From assembly GCA_021561035.1 (NCBI GenBank), contig CP067346.1, forward strand, positions 2,201,001 through 2,265,000: a stretch of DNA of 64,000 nt. Reading direction: 5' to 3'. Position numbers and translations under genes: made by a program. Positions 44,988 through 56,975 of this stretch are shown here, piece after piece; the stretch's first letter is position 1, and each line of letters begins with the position of its first letter. Source of the stretch: Clostridioides sp. ES-S-0054-01. Its GTDB lineage: Bacteria > Bacillota > Clostridia > Peptostreptococcales > Peptostreptococcaceae. The notes under the pieces were generated by a model. It was not told the origin of the DNA. It searched no databases and saw only the letters and a list, made by a program, of their open reading frames with translations.

Positions 44988-45869
44988 TTAAAAATACTTT
45001 CTGTATATTTCTTTTGCTCTTGATTTCATTTCATCAGTTGCTTCTTTCATAGGTTGTCTACAGTATCCAGCTTCGACACCTTGTTCTTCAAGTAGTAATT
45101 TAATTGTTTGATATAAACCATTTCCTAATATATCTGTTATTAAATCATTAGTCACATGTTGTACTTCAAGTGCTTCTGATATTTTTTCATTTTTAGTTAA
45201 TTCAAATATTTGTCTAGCTCTGATACCGTTTACATTAAATGTAGAACCAATTGCTCCGTCTACACCTAAAACTGTAGCTGGTAGCATCATTTCATCAAAT
45301 CCTGCAAATATTAATTTATTTGGGAATGTTTTTCTCATTCTTTCTAATAAATAGAAATCTGCTGCTGTAAACTTAACACCTATTATTTTTTCATTTTCAA
45401 ATAATTCACCAAACTGGTCTAAACTCATGTCAACACCAGTTAAAAATGGTATAGAGTATATTATTAATCTATTATCTACAGAATTTATTATTGTGTTGTA
45501 ATAGTGTTTTATTTCTTCAAAATCAAATTTATAGTAAAAAGGTGTAACAGCACTTATAGCATCATATCCTAAATCAGTTGTAAATTTAGCAAGTTCTACT
45601 GCTTCTTTTAAATTAACTGAACCAACTTGAGCTATTAATTTTATTTCTTCTTTCACTTCATCCTTAGCTATTTCAAAGATTCTTTTCTTCTCATCAGTTG
45701 AAAGCATGAAGTTTTCTCCTGTACTACCTCCTACATAAAGACCATCTACTTTACAAATATCTATATTATGTCTAATTATTTGTCTTAACCCTTTTTCATT
45801 TATATTTCCTTCCTTATCAAATGAAACTAATAATGCTGAATAAATTCCCTTCATATCTGTTGTTCTCAT
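44988..45869 (-). CDS. nanA: N-acetylneuraminate lyase
   Basis: About 293 residues of the DapA/NanA aldolase family. It cleaves N-acetylneuraminate to N-acetylmannosamine and pyruvate. Key residues are in YVGGSTGENFML (pyruvate site), LIIYSIPFLTGV (catalytic Tyr) and IIGVKFTAADFY (Schiff-base Lys). The GVKFTAADFY context is characteristic of NanA rather than DapA. Start at 45869 (MRTTDMKGI) from TTGGAGG. Confidence 0.93.
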   Translation of the reverse strand: MRTTDMKGIYSALLVSFDKEGNINEKGLRQIIRHNIDICKVDGLYVGGSTGENFMLSTDEKKRIFEIAKDEVKEEIKLIAQVGSVNLKEAVELAKFTTDLGYDAISAVTPFYYKFDFEEIKHYYNTIINSVDNRLIIYSIPFLTGVDMSLDQFGELFENEKIIGVKFTAADFYLLERMRKTFPNKLIFAGFDEMMLPATVLGVDGAIGSTFNVNGIRARQIFELTKNEKISEALEVQHVTNDLITDILGNGLYQTIKLLLEEQGVEAGYCRQPMKEATDEMKSRAKEIYRKYF

Positions 45870-45938
45870 ATCTTTACCTCCAATTTTAATTTTCAAGTAT
45901 AGTTAAATATAATAAATTTTTAATTTATAAATTAAATT

Positions 45939-46610
45939 TTAATTACTTTCAATTGCTTTAACAAATTTTTCTGTTATTAATTGTGGTCTTGTTATTGCTG
46001 AACCTACAACTGATGAATGAACTCCCAGTTCAAAAACCTTTTTTAAATCTTGAGGAGTGTTTACCTTTCCTTCTGCTATTACAGGTATTTCTAAATCTTT
46101 AACTAATCTTTCCATTAATACAAAGTCTGGACCTTCTAATGTTTTCGTATATGGAGTATACCCAGATAGTGTAGTTGAAACGCAATCTACACCGTATTCT
46201 TGTGCTTTAATAGCTTCATCATAATTTGAAATATCTGCCATTACTAGAACACCATTTTCTTTTATATACTTTATAATTTCTTTTAAATCTTCATTATTTG
46301 GTCTAACTCTATTAGTAGCATCTAAAGCTATCATTTCACATCCTGTTGTCAAAAGCTCATCAACTTCTTTTTTAGTTGGTGTTATATATATATCTGAATC
46401 TTCATAATTTATCTTTATAATACCTATAACAGGAAGTCCGGTAACTTTTTTTATCTCAATAATATCTTCAACTCCTTGAGCTCTAATTCCAACAGCTCCA
46501 CCTTCCATAGCAGCCTTAGCCATTCTACCCATTATAAAAGGGCTATGAAGAGGTTCATTTTCTAAAGCTTGGCATGATACTATTAATCTTCCCTTTACCT
46601 TATCTAGCAT
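45939..46610 (-). CDS. nanE: N-acetylmannosamine-6-phosphate 2-epimerase
   Basis: 223 residues, a TIM-barrel epimerase converting ManNAc-6-P to GlcNAc-6-P. Visible motifs: LIVSCQALENEPLHSP near the start, IMGRMAKAAMEGGAVGIRAQ, IALDATNR, and VIAEGKVNTPQDLKKVFELG with VVGSAITRP at the phosphate site. First gene of the nan operon, directly behind the promoter at 46660-46688. Confidence 0.93.
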   Translation of the reverse strand: MLDKVKGRLIVSCQALENEPLHSPFIMGRMAKAAMEGGAVGIRAQGVEDIIEIKKVTGLPVIGIIKINYEDSDIYITPTKKEVDELLTTGCEMIALDATNRVRPNNEDLKEIIKYIKENGVLVMADISNYDEAIKAQEYGVDCVSTTLSGYTPYTKTLEGPDFVLMERLVKDLEIPVIAEGKVNTPQDLKKVFELGVHSSVVGSAITRPQLITEKFVKAIESN

Positions 46611-46659
46611 TTTTTCAATTACCTCATTTCTGAAATTTATTTTCTTGATTTATGTATTA

Positions 46660-46688
46660 ATAATAACATGAAAACTTTTTCTTTGCAA
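46660..46688 (-). promoter_or_regulatory. nan operon promoter
   Basis: TTGCAA (46683-46688), a 17-base spacer and TATTAT (46660-46665) on the minus strand. The spacer AGAAAAAGTTTTCATGT resembles a degenerate cre (CcpA) site, which would fit carbon catabolite control, but it lacks the central CG. Confidence 0.6.
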
Positions 46689-46850
46689 TATTTTTTCATA
46701 TTTTTTTCTTATTTCTATTTTTTTACCAGTTTATTCCAGATATAAGCTCATTTTTTATATACAAAAGAAATTTTATTTCATTTTTTCGGTATTTATTTTC
46801 ATTTCATATAGATGCTTTTATAAATACTATATATCGATAATTTCAATAAA

Positions 46851-46878
46851 AAAACCCATGTACACAATACATAGGTTT
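46851..46878 (-). terminator. Terminator of the zinc-ribbon gene pair
   Basis: AAAACC-CATGT and ACATA-GGTTTT arms. On the minus strand TTTTTTTATTG completes an intrinsic terminator just after the stop at 46886. Confidence 0.8.
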
Positions 46879-46885
46879 TCCAACA

Positions 46886-47374
46886 TTATTCTAAATCCAT
46901 TATAATTTTTCTGCCACAACATGGACAAAATTCAGACTCTGAATCTATTTCGCTTTCACAATATCCACAAACTATAAAATCATCATATTCATTATCTAAC
47001 TCAAACTTTTTACCACATTCAGCACAATATTTATCATTTATACCTCCAACATAACCACATTCACAGATTACATTACTCTCTGCAGTTTCTATTTCATTAA
47101 TTTCCATATTTTTTTCATAGATTATCTTATCAAGTTCTAATAATTCATCACATAACTTATCAAAACTCTCATCATCAATAGAATCTTCTCTAATTTTTTG
47201 ATATGTTAATATTCCCATTTCCAAGAATATCTTAGCTTTCTTTTCTTGAATATCATCAATCTCTCTATTTAACTTGGATTTCTCTTTATATAATTCAACT
47301 TTAAATTTTCCATTACCAAAGCTTTTCTTAACTTTAGAAAATTTATCATCTACTGTATTATTATTATTTTCCAT
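46886..47374 (-). CDS. Zinc-ribbon protein, cytoplasmic
   Basis: About 162 residues. The N-terminal two thirds is charged and helical, likely coiled coil (about 25-90). The C-terminus has two zinc ribbons: CECGYVGGINDKYCAECGKK and CGYCESEIDSESEFCPCCGR. Start at 47374 (MENNNNTVDD) from GGAGGG. It follows the membrane zinc-ribbon protein by 6-20 bases, so the two form an operon. Function unknown. Confidence 0.75.
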   Translation of the reverse strand: MENNNNTVDDKFSKVKKSFGNGKFKVELYKEKSKLNREIDDIQEKKAKIFLEMGILTYQKIREDSIDDESFDKLCDELLELDKIIYEKNMEINEIETAESNVICECGYVGGINDKYCAECGKKFELDNEYDDFIVCGYCESEIDSESEFCPCCGRKIIMDLE

Positions 47375-47395
47375 AGAAGTTCCCTCCAATCATAT

Positions 47396-48760
47396 TTAAT
47401 CAGCTGAGTTCAGCTTATATCCTAATAAAGATATCACAAAACTATATACAAATGAAATTATAATAGTTTGAAATACTTTAAATTGCATTATTAAAGTTGT
47501 TCCATAACTGGTTGTATTAAAAAAATTAATATTACTATCAAGTATAAAGGTGCTAAACAAAGCCAACATCCCCATTAAAAATGCATAATACACACTAAAC
47601 ACTATTACAGGCTTGACATTATCTGTACTATACTTAAATCTTAATTTATATCCATTTAATAATAGTATTAACACAGACAAAGCTCCCATTGCATAAAACA
47701 TTAATTTAGTATCTCCAAATAAAGATGATGAACCTAAACTAAATATTGACACTGTTGAATTTATTATAGTCACTGAAATTCCATTTGCAAAAGCCCACAT
47801 ATAACTGGCTATTTGTGGTAGTATAGTAAATAAATTCGCTCCATTTGAGTAACTACTCATATCTAATTCATTTAAGTAACTACTATCAGATATAGTCAGT
47901 ACAAATAGTATTGCTAATACTAAAACATATCCTAATATAAATATTTTTATAGAATTTGAAAAAAGAGACATGTACATATTTTCCTTTTCATAACTTTTTT
48001 TATAAGTAGTTATGTATGTACATATAAATCCTAATACAAATCCATTTAAAAGAACACTAAAAAATTCATAACTATATTCTAATGCATATCCATATTCTAA
48101 CATACTATGTGAACTAGTTTTTACATTAGTAAAAATAGATAAAATAGCTAAAACTAATCCATAAAGAATTCCAACTCCAAGAGAATTTGCTAATACAGTT
48201 TTTGAATCTATGCATCTTTTTCTCATAAAAACTAAGTTTGATATTATTAATCCTAAAATAGGAATTATAAGTAATATCAATAACCCTATATTAGCATTTA
48301 TAAACCCAGAGCCCATCATGGTAGACATAGATACACTAATTTGACCTAAGTTAAGAGCTAGGATTATATGTGCTGGATTTATCAAATAACTAATATCATT
48401 AAATTGAATAGTTATAATAGCTTTAAATATCAGTGCAATAATAAATAATATAAATATAGTTGTAAATGTTGTTAAAAATATTCCTCTTGTATTTGCATGA
48501 TATGAAAGCTCTTTTATTTTAGATTTCAAGTCTAGTTTTGTTTCAAGTGGTCTTAATGATGCTATTTCATAAAGCTCATTTCCACAAAATTTACAGTAAT
48601 TATCCTTTGTATTATTTTCTTTATTGCAACTAGAACAGATTTTTTCTTCTTTATTTTTAAGAGTTAAGTGACTATTTTTTATTTTTCTAGTTGGTTCACC
48701 TGTCGTTTTGGAATAATTATTATGTGAATAATTCATATTATTTATTTTTTTTTCACTCAT
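47396..48760 (-). CDS. Multi-pass membrane protein with N-terminal zinc ribbon
   Basis: About 454 residues. One zinc ribbon near the N-terminus (CSSCNKENNTKDNYCKFCGN) is followed by a linker and about ten membrane helices (first at roughly 90-110, SYHANTRGIFLTTFTTIFIL). Proteins of this kind are common in Firmicutes (zinc-ribbon domain-containing membrane proteins) but have no assigned function. The start at 48760 (MSEKKINNM) follows TTGGAGGG. Confidence 0.72.
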   Translation of the reverse strand: MSEKKINNMNYSHNNYSKTTGEPTRKIKNSHLTLKNKEEKICSSCNKENNTKDNYCKFCGNELYEIASLRPLETKLDLKSKIKELSYHANTRGIFLTTFTTIFILFIIALIFKAIITIQFNDISYLINPAHIILALNLGQISVSMSTMMGSGFINANIGLLILLIIPILGLIISNLVFMRKRCIDSKTVLANSLGVGILYGLVLAILSIFTNVKTSSHSMLEYGYALEYSYEFFSVLLNGFVLGFICTYITTYKKSYEKENMYMSLFSNSIKIFILGYVLVLAILFVLTISDSSYLNELDMSSYSNGANLFTILPQIASYMWAFANGISVTIINSTVSIFSLGSSSLFGDTKLMFYAMGALSVLILLLNGYKLRFKYSTDNVKPVIVFSVYYAFLMGMLALFSTFILDSNINFFNTTSYGTTLIMQFKVFQTIIISFVYSFVISLLGYKLNSAD

Positions 48761-48945
48761 TTTTGCCCTCCAAGTTTTACTATTGTAAATTATCAAGTAT
48801 AACTATATCATATAAAACTTAATTATACCTTAATTGGATATATTTATCTATTTTATTTGTTTATTGTTTGTGTTGCATTTTACTAAAAAATTATACAATA
48901 TCGCAAAATAAAAGTAATCAAATTATATATTTATAAGTACAATAA

Positions 48946-48992
48946 AAATAACTTGCATATATCTAAACTAGATAATATACAAGTTATTTTTT
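48946..48992 (-). terminator. asnS terminator
   Basis: AATAACTTG-C-ATAT and ATAT-A-CAAGTTATT arms, with T-rich sequence following on the minus strand, about 25 bases after the asnS stop. Confidence 0.75.
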
Positions 48993-49014
48993 ATGGTTGT
49001 ATTATATATAATTA

Positions 49015-50412
49015 TTAAAACTCAGCATTTTTAGGAGTTCTTGGGAAAGGTATAACGTCTCTTATGTTAGACATACCTGTCATATACATAATTATTCTTT
49101 CAAATCCAAGACCAAATCCAGAGTGAGTAGCAGTACCAAATTTTCTAAGTTCTAAGTACCACCAATAATCTTCTTCTCTTAATCCCATTTCATGAATTCT
49201 ATCTAACAACACATCTTCTCTTTCTTCTCTTTGAGAACCTCCTACGATTTCTCCAACTCCAGGAACTAATAAATCCATTGCTCTAACAGTTTTTCCATCT
49301 TCATTCATTCTCATGTAGAAAGCTTTTATATCTTTTGGATAATCTGTAACAAAAACTGGACAATTATATATTTGCTCTGTTATATATCTTTCATGCTCAG
49401 TTTGAAGGTCACATCCCCACTCAACAGGATACTCAAATTCATGACCTGATTCAATCAATAACTCCACTGCTTTAGTATATGTTATTCTAATAAATTCAGA
49501 ATTTACTATCTTGTTTAATCTTTCTAATAATCCTTTATCTATAAAACTATTAAAGAATTCCATTTCTTCAGGAGCATTTTCTAAAACATAGCTTATAACA
49601 TATTTTATCATATCTTCTGCAAGTTCCATGTTATCTTCAAGGTCTGCAAAAACTATCTCTGGCTCTATCATCCAGAATTCTGAAGCATGTCTTCCCGTAT
49701 AAGAATTTTCTGCTCTAAATGTAGGTCCAAAAGTATAAACATTTCTAAAAGAAAGTGCCATTATTTCAGCATTTAATTGACCACTAACCGTTAAATTAGC
49801 TTCTTTTCCAAAAAAATCTTGAGTATAGTCTATTTTGCCATCTTCTGTTTTTGGAATATCATTTAAATCCATAGTTGTTATTCTAAACATTTCTCCTGCA
49901 CCTTCACAGTCACTACCTGTGATGATTGGAGAATGTGCATATACAAAGTTTCTTTCTTGGAAAAACTTGTGTATTGCATATGCAGCTATTGATCTTACTC
50001 TAAATACAGCTGAAAAAGTATTACTTCTTGGTCTTAAATGTGCTATTGTTCTTAAATATTCAAGTGTATGTCTCTTCTTTTGTAGTGGATATGAACTATC
50101 TGATTCTCCTTCCACAACTATACTTTTTGCATGTATTTCTACTGGTTGCTTAGCTCCTTCTGTAGATACCAATTCTCCCTCTACAAGTATAGATGAGCTT
50201 ATTGGTAATTTTCCTACCTCTTTAAAATTTTCTACTTTCTCATCAAATACTATCTGCATATTTTTAAAGAAACTTCCATCATTTAACTCTATAAATCCAA
50301 AGTTCTTAGATACTCTAGATGTCCTTATCCATCCAGCTACTTTTACAGTTTTCCCTATGTACTGCTCTTTATCTCTGTACAATTCTTTTACTGTTATAAA
50401 TTCCTTTTGCAT
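49015..50412 (-). CDS. asnS: Asparagine-tRNA ligase
   Basis: 465 residues, class IIb synthetase. An N-terminal OB-fold anticodon-binding domain ([20 protein letters not shown]) is followed by the catalytic core: motif 2 with [20 protein letters not shown] and motif 3 with [26 protein letters not shown] and [11 protein letters not shown] are asparaginyl-specific contexts. The start at 50412 ([10 protein letters not shown]) is set by AGGAGG. Expression is controlled by the T-box leader upstream. Confidence 0.95.
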   Translation of the reverse strand: MQKEFITVKELYRDKEQYIGKTVKVAGWIRTSRVSKNFGFIELNDGSFFKNMQIVFDEKVENFKEVGKLPISSSILVEGELVSTEGAKQPVEIHAKSIVVEGESDSSYPLQKKRHTLEYLRTIAHLRPRSNTFSAVFRVRSIAAYAIHKFFQERNFVYAHSPIITGSDCEGAGEMFRITTMDLNDIPKTEDGKIDYTQDFFGKEANLTVSGQLNAEIMALSFRNVYTFGPTFRAENSYTGRHASEFWMIEPEIVFADLEDNMELAEDMIKYVISYVLENAPEEMEFFNSFIDKGLLERLNKIVNSEFIRITYTKAVELLIESGHEFEYPVEWGCDLQTEHERYITEQIYNCPVFVTDYPKDIKAFYMRMNEDGKTVRAMDLLVPGVGEIVGGSQREEREDVLLDRIHEMGLREEDYWWYLELRKFGTATHSGFGLGFERIIMYMTGMSNIRDVIPFPRTPKNAEF

Positions 50413-50466
50413 TTTAAATCCTCCTAGTATAATTGTATTATTTTCTTCTAAGTATAATTTCAATAA

Positions 50467-50742
50467 AAAAAGCCCTTCATCCCTATATAAAGGGACGAAA
50501 GACTATTACTTTCGCGGTACCACCCTAGTTGTCATAATGACCTCTTAGTTAAGCAATGCTTAAAGCCTATAACGGTGCCTTCCGTCTAATTCTACTTACT
50601 AAATAAGCTTTCGATTAGAAACTCCAAGATGTTCTTCAACATAAACCTCGTATTGAGCTTTCACCATCCTCAACTCGCTAAAACTACATTTTATATCTAC
50701 TCTTCTCTTCACAGTATTTATCTTCTATTATTTCCGCTAATT
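50467..50742 (-). ncRNA. T-box riboswitch leader of asnS
   Basis: On the minus strand the T-box core AACTAGGGTGGTACCGCG is followed by a hairpin (around CGTCCC and GGGATGAAGG) and TTTTTTT, the terminator that uncharged tRNA disrupts. The 5' part (Stem I) contains GAACATCTTGGAG, which places an AAC (Asn) codon where the specifier loop is expected, matching the downstream gene. Length about 275 nt. Confidence 0.9.
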
Positions 50743-50748
50743 AACAAA

Positions 50749-50777
50749 ATTATACCAATTTATAAATTTTTAGTCAA
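50749..50777 (-). promoter_or_regulatory. asnS T-box promoter
   Basis: TTGACT (50772-50777), a 17-base spacer and TATAAT (50749-50754) on the minus strand, placing the start near 50742 at the 5' end of the T-box leader. Confidence 0.8.
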
Positions 50778-50826
50778 TAAGTTTATATAATTGATATTGA
50801 TTGCCATTTATAATATGAGTATTTAT

Positions 50827-50891
50827 AAAAAAGTAGAGTAGTATCATGTTTATCAAATTAGATTCAATTATTTAAAACAACACTACTCTAC
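50827..50891 (-). terminator. Terminator of the small spore-protein gene
   Basis: GTAGAGTAGT (50833-50842) and ACTACTCTAC (50882-50891) form a 10-bp stem with a large loop, followed on the minus strand by TTTTTTAT. Confidence 0.65.
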
Positions 50892-50936
50892 ATAATCACA
50901 ATAAATACTCATCTTCGTTACTGAATTTTTAAAATT

Positions 50937-51131
50937 TTATAACTTACTTCCATTATCAACCCAATCTTTTGCTTCTTCAACACCCTTAAGTGAAGGTACT
51001 GAAACTTTACTATGAGGTTTTAATTTTTCAACATCAGCCCATGCTGCTGTTGACTCATTTCCAACTAAAAGTGGACTTCTAAGTCTTTTATTATCTCTAC
51101 CTTTTAATGCTCTTGCTTTTTTATTTTCCAA
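50937..51131 (-). CDS. Small putative spore protein (DUF3787-like)
   Basis: 64 residues from a TTG at 51131, which is 6 bases from GAGGTG (the open frame begins at a GTG inside that ribosome site). The basic N-terminus ENKKARALKGRDNKRLRSPL is followed by STAAWADVEKLKPHSKVSVP and a C-terminal EEAKDWVDNGSKL. I associate this pattern with small clostridial spore-surface proteins of the DUF3787 type, from memory and unverified. It sits directly after cspC, supporting a sporulation role. Confidence 0.6.
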   Translation of the reverse strand: MENKKARALKGRDNKRLRSPLLVGNESTAAWADVEKLKPHSKVSVPSLKGVEEAKDWVDNGSKL

Positions 51132-51402
51132 AACTATCACCTCTATTATTTATTTTGTAATAGTTTTAACAATTTTTCAAATTAAATTCATAAGTCAAAG
51201 TTATAATGATTTTTTAATAAATAATATATGTTTTTAAAACTTAATTTATATCTATTTGTATACAAAATGTTTATCTCATATACAAATAATATAGAACTGT
51301 ATTTTTAATTTTCGTATTGATTTCTAATGCCATTTTTTGACTATATAGATTTTATAATGAAATCAAACTATTTATAAAGTATAATTTTATATTATTTTTT
51401 AT

Positions 51403-53085
<1,683 letters not shown>

Positions 53086-56000
53086 CTACCTTAAAACATC
53101 AAACATGCCTCTAACATCCAAAGCTCCATATCCAACGCTTGTGTTTGGATATACTGTATTTGAATCTTTTTTAGCTCCAGCTTGCAGAAATGTTTTTAGT
53201 TTTTGAACATATGCTTGATTTGGATATCTACCGTCAACAAAAGTATATTGAAAATACATTGCTGCTGCACCTGATACATGTGCACTTGCTGCTGCTGTCC
53301 CTGTTATGGTTGCATACCTATTTCCAGGGTAAGCTGCTATTATACTAACTCCTGGTGCTACTAAATCTGGCTTCAATCTATCTTCAATAGTTGGACCTCT
53401 TGATGAACTTTGCCATAAACTATTATTAATAGTATTATAGGCTCCTACAGTTATTAAATCATCCTGAACAGCAGGATAATTTATAGTATAAAAAGGATCA
53501 ACCTGTCTAAATCTAGTTCCACTTTTTAAAAACACTCTGTTTGGCAGGTATAAATTGTATATTCCATTTATAATATAAACTCCAATTAACCTAACTTTCC
53601 ATACTCCTCTTTTAGCATTTCTCAAAGTAATATTCGTAAACTGCTGACCTGAAAAAGTAGTTGGATATACATACGTTATAAAATACTCAGTTCCTTCTAA
53701 ATCAAATAAACCTGTAATCCTATTATAACTTGATACACCAACACTTTTACTTTCCTCACCTGAAGGTGATATTATTATTACATCTGCCTTATCTGGCTTA
53801 TTTAACCAAAGTTCTAATGATACTTCTTCTTCATCTTCATTTAACTCCAACTCAATATCAACAAAACCTGTGGGTGGTATCCTACCAGATGTATGTGTTT
53901 GAGTATTTCCCTCATTTCCTGCTCCTGCTATTAGACATAGCCCTCTAGTAAAAAATGCTTTTTCACTATTACTTCTATTAGTTAAACCAACCAAACTACT
54001 ACTACCCAAAGATACATTTACAACTATTGGTCTTCCAAGTTCAAAAGCTTTTTTATATGCGTACTGAGATGCAGCAAACAACATTGCATTATTATAAAAA
54101 CCATCTATCTTAGCAAGTTTTATTATTATAAGTTCAGCCTCTTCTGCTATACCTGCATATTCACTATTTACATTTCCAAGCCCTGCACATATACCACTTA
54201 ACATAGTTCCTTGACCAACTTCATCTTGAGATAGACTAGGGTCATTATTTGCAATAGCTCTATTTATATCTTCTCGTGTATATTCTGTTCCAATATAAAA
54301 ACCTTCTGGTGGATTTCCATCTTTTGTTTGGTCCCACAAATATAGTATTTTTGAAGTTCCATCTGGATAAATAAAATCTCTGTGTAAATAGTCTATTCCT
54401 GTATCTGCAATTGCTATAATGGTACCTCTACCCGTTATAGTAATATTTGGATTATTTTTAAAGAAATTTACACCTATTTCTTCTGTTGCAACTACACCTC
54501 CAAAAGTACCTTGATTAATCTCTCCAAGCAAAGACATTTTTATAGTTGATTCTGACCTTATAATTGATGGAAGTTCTAGTATCCTTTGTATACTATTGTA
54601 ATCATCAGCATTTATAGGCAATATACCTAGAGAATCACTCAATTTAAAAAAATCAAAACCCATACCTAGAGCATTTAACTCACTTTCAAATTCAGGAGTA
54701 TGAATTATATTTATTCCTGCCAAAGTCCCTGTTTGTCTCTTCATATACTCATGATAAAAACTCTCTTGTCTAATTTCATCTTTTGTGTTCGTATTGTAAC
54801 CATCTATAGCTTTATAATTATTTTCTTCACCTTTAAATAACTTTTTAGTACTTCTATATTCAAGGTCTTCTGCTTCTAAGTCCTGATTTATACTAGATAG
54901 AGTGTATAAATCTATATCTGATAAATCTAAAAATCCAAAGCCTGATGAATTATTTGGATAAGATTGATTGCTCAATCTCCTTGCCCCTCTTAAAAGTAAT
55001 GCTCTTAATTTCTGAGAATACAAAAACAAATCATTTCCATTTACAATTCCCCATTCCATAAACAAAGAACAAACTCCTGTGACATGAGGAGTAGCCATAC
55101 TTGTTCCAGTTAATGCTCCACTTGTACCTCCTGGTAAAAAAGATATTATATTTTCACCTGGAGCTAATAAATCTGGTTTAAATACACCTAATTGTGTATC
55201 TCCTTCTCCAGAAAATATAGATACTATGTCTGTTCTTGAATTGAAACTACCCACTGTTATAACTCTACTTGCTGTCCCAGGAACTGTTACAGTAAGTTCT
55301 TGAGTAGGAATTAGAAACCTTGTATTTCTATTTAATCCTTCAGAAGTTGGTAAGTATATGTTTACATTACCAGTTACTATGTCTATTGGTTCAAATACAA
55401 TTCTCCATAAACCAGGGGTTATCTGTGTATTTGAACTCAATTGTAAAGTAACTCTTCTTGTAAGAGAATATGGAGCTATAGGATAAAAATAACCTGTTAT
55501 TCTGGTTTCCCCCAAAGTATTTCTTATTTCACCTGAAGTTAGAGAAATTGATTGTGTTTGATTATTTGATGGATTTACTAAATGTACACTAAAATCATCA
55601 ACAAAATCTGGCCATATGTTTACATTTAATATACGTTCTCCTTCTCCAACTACAAACTCAACTTCCTCTGTAGTATTATTTTGAAGTCTAATCCTTTTAT
55701 GACCACCTTTATCTGCGTTATTTCCAGCTGCTATAACTATATTGTTTTTCCAAAACAAACACATATCATCTATATATTGTTCAAATAAGGATGTTCCTCT
55801 ATGTGAACCTTCATTACTTCCATAACTTATATTTAATGTAACAGGCATTCTTAATTCTAATGCTCTGTCTAAAATGAATTTAATTGCCCTCATAAACTCT
55901 GTACTTCTCGAAAAAACATCTGTCTGTATATTCCCTACTCTTACCACTATTATCCTAGCATCACTTGCAATGGTTGCACAAATGCCTCCAACGTGTGTAC

Positions 56001-56481
56001 CATGTAAACTAGTTGTTGAAATCGGTATATACATATTTCCAGCTATAGCATTATTTATATCTTCATTAGTATACAATGTACCTTCTCTAAAACCTTCTGG
56101 TGGATTTCCTTGAATAGACTGGTCCCAATAATATAATATTTTAGACCTTCCATCACTATCTCTAAATACAGGTAGAGTATAATCTATACCCGAATCGATT
56201 ATACCAATTATAGTTCCTTTTCCAGTTAAGCCAGTTCTATTTTTAAAACCTGTTATTCCTGTACTTGAAAAACTTTGTACATCCTGCGTTTGTAATATAA
56301 AAGGTTTTTCTATAAATTCAATTTCTGGATAAGTTAAAAGTGCATTTATATCTTCTTCATTACTTGATGTTATTATTGCATATGATGGATTAAGTATCTC
56401 TACTGATACACCTAATTCTTGTTCTAATCTCAATATATCTCCATTATATTTTACAATTAATTCATAATTTATTATAATCAC
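53086..56481 (-). CDS. cspBA: Fused germination protease/pseudoprotease CspBA
   Basis: 1131 residues: two subtilisin-like modules in one chain. The N-terminal CspB module has an intact triad ([11 protein letters not shown] Asp96, SLHGTHVGG His, [11 protein letters not shown] Ser) and activates the cortex hydrolase SleC. The C-terminal CspA module keeps Asp ([12 protein letters not shown]), but His is Gln (GQGTMLSG) and Ser is Ala ([11 protein letters not shown]), so it is a pseudoprotease. The fusion with interdomain processing is a known Peptostreptococcaceae feature. The only standard start is a GTG that overlaps the likely ribosome site GAGGTG, so the exact start is uncertain. Confidence 0.95.
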   Translation of the reverse strand: MIIINYELIVKYNGDILRLEQELGVSVEILNPSYAIITSSNEEDINALLTYPEIEFIEKPFILQTQDVQSFSSTGITGFKNRTGLTGKGTIIGIIDSGIDYTLPVFRDSDGRSKILYYWDQSIQGNPPEGFREGTLYTNEDINNAIAGNMYIPISTTSLHGTHVGGICATIASDARIIVVRVGNIQTDVFSRSTEFMRAIKFILDRALELRMPVTLNISYGSNEGSHRGTSLFEQYIDDMCLFWKNNIVIAAGNNADKGGHKRIRLQNNTTEEVEFVVGEGERILNVNIWPDFVDDFSVHLVNPSNNQTQSISLTSGEIRNTLGETRITGYFYPIAPYSLTRRVTLQLSSNTQITPGLWRIVFEPIDIVTGNVNIYLPTSEGLNRNTRFLIPTQELTVTVPGTASRVITVGSFNSRTDIVSIFSGEGDTQLGVFKPDLLAPGENIISFLPGGTSGALTGTSMATPHVTGVCSLFMEWGIVNGNDLFLYSQKLRALLLRGARRLSNQSYPNNSSGFGFLDLSDIDLYTLSSINQDLEAEDLEYRSTKKLFKGEENNYKAIDGYNTNTKDEIRQESFYHEYMKRQTGTLAGINIIHTPEFESELNALGMGFDFFKLSDSLGILPINADDYNSIQRILELPSIIRSESTIKMSLLGEINQGTFGGVVATEEIGVNFFKNNPNITITGRGTIIAIADTGIDYLHRDFIYPDGTSKILYLWDQTKDGNPPEGFYIGTEYTREDINRAIANNDPSLSQDEVGQGTMLSGICAGLGNVNSEYAGIAEEAELIIIKLAKIDGFYNNAMLFAASQYAYKKAFELGRPIVVNVSLGSSSLVGLTNRSNSEKAFFTRGLCLIAGAGNEGNTQTHTSGRIPPTGFVDIELELNEDEEEVSLELWLNKPDKADVIIISPSGEESKSVGVSSYNRITGLFDLEGTEYFITYVYPTTFSGQQFTNITLRNAKRGVWKVRLIGVYIINGIYNLYLPNRVFLKSGTRFRQVDPFYTINYPAVQDDLITVGAYNTINNSLWQSSSRGPTIEDRLKPDLVAPGVSIIAAYPGNRYATITGTAAASAHVSGAAAMYFQYTFVDGRYPNQAYVQKLKTFLQAGAKKDSNTVYPNTSVGYGALDVRGMFDVLR

Positions 56482-56975
56482 CTCGATTTTTAAAATTATT
56501 ATTAATGTATATGTTTTCTATAGTTCTAAAATGTATCAGAGTATATAATTTTTAAAGTTCAATCATGCAATTTATAATAGAGATATTTATAATAATACAG
56601 TATATTTGTATATCATTACTCTTAAAATTATATACCTAAATAAAATCACCTCTAAAATCTTTAAATTTTACATTTATTTGTCATAATTAAATGAAATGTA
56701 TATTTTTAAAAACAATGAAAGATGGCTTTTTACTCAAAATTTATATTACAAAAAACTTACTTTAATAAAAAATATCACTTTTTTCAATTTAAGTTATAAG
56801 TAAACATAATGTACTTAATTTTTATCATAAATATAAAGCTTTCATGTATTTATAATTTTATATTAATCATACTATATTAATACTGCTTTTTATTGTATAA
56901 TAAGCTATAAATATTAACTTGAACTTAAATTTAAGTATATCTAAATTTAACAAATATAAGAAAGGTTGTGTCATT
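56482..56975. other. Divergent intergenic region upstream of cspBA
   Basis: About 490 AT-rich bases between cspBA and the rightward permease gene. cspBA is expected to be read by a sporulation sigma factor (sigma-E). GATACATT (near 56533) and CATATACATT (near 56505) are candidate -10 elements but lack a matching -35. TATAAT near 56897 could serve the permease gene. Confidence 0.4.

Noticed and set aside
46666-46682. CcpA cre site in the nan promoter
   Set aside because: Lacks the central CG of cre sites; only a loose resemblance.
49835-50548. Plus-strand open frame of 237 codons over asnS and its T-box
   Set aside because: Antisense to asnS and to a structured leader; low-complexity product and no ribosome site.
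56500-56540. Sigma-E-type promoter for cspBA
   Set aside because: Candidate -10 elements exist but no -35 at the right distance; cannot be supported.
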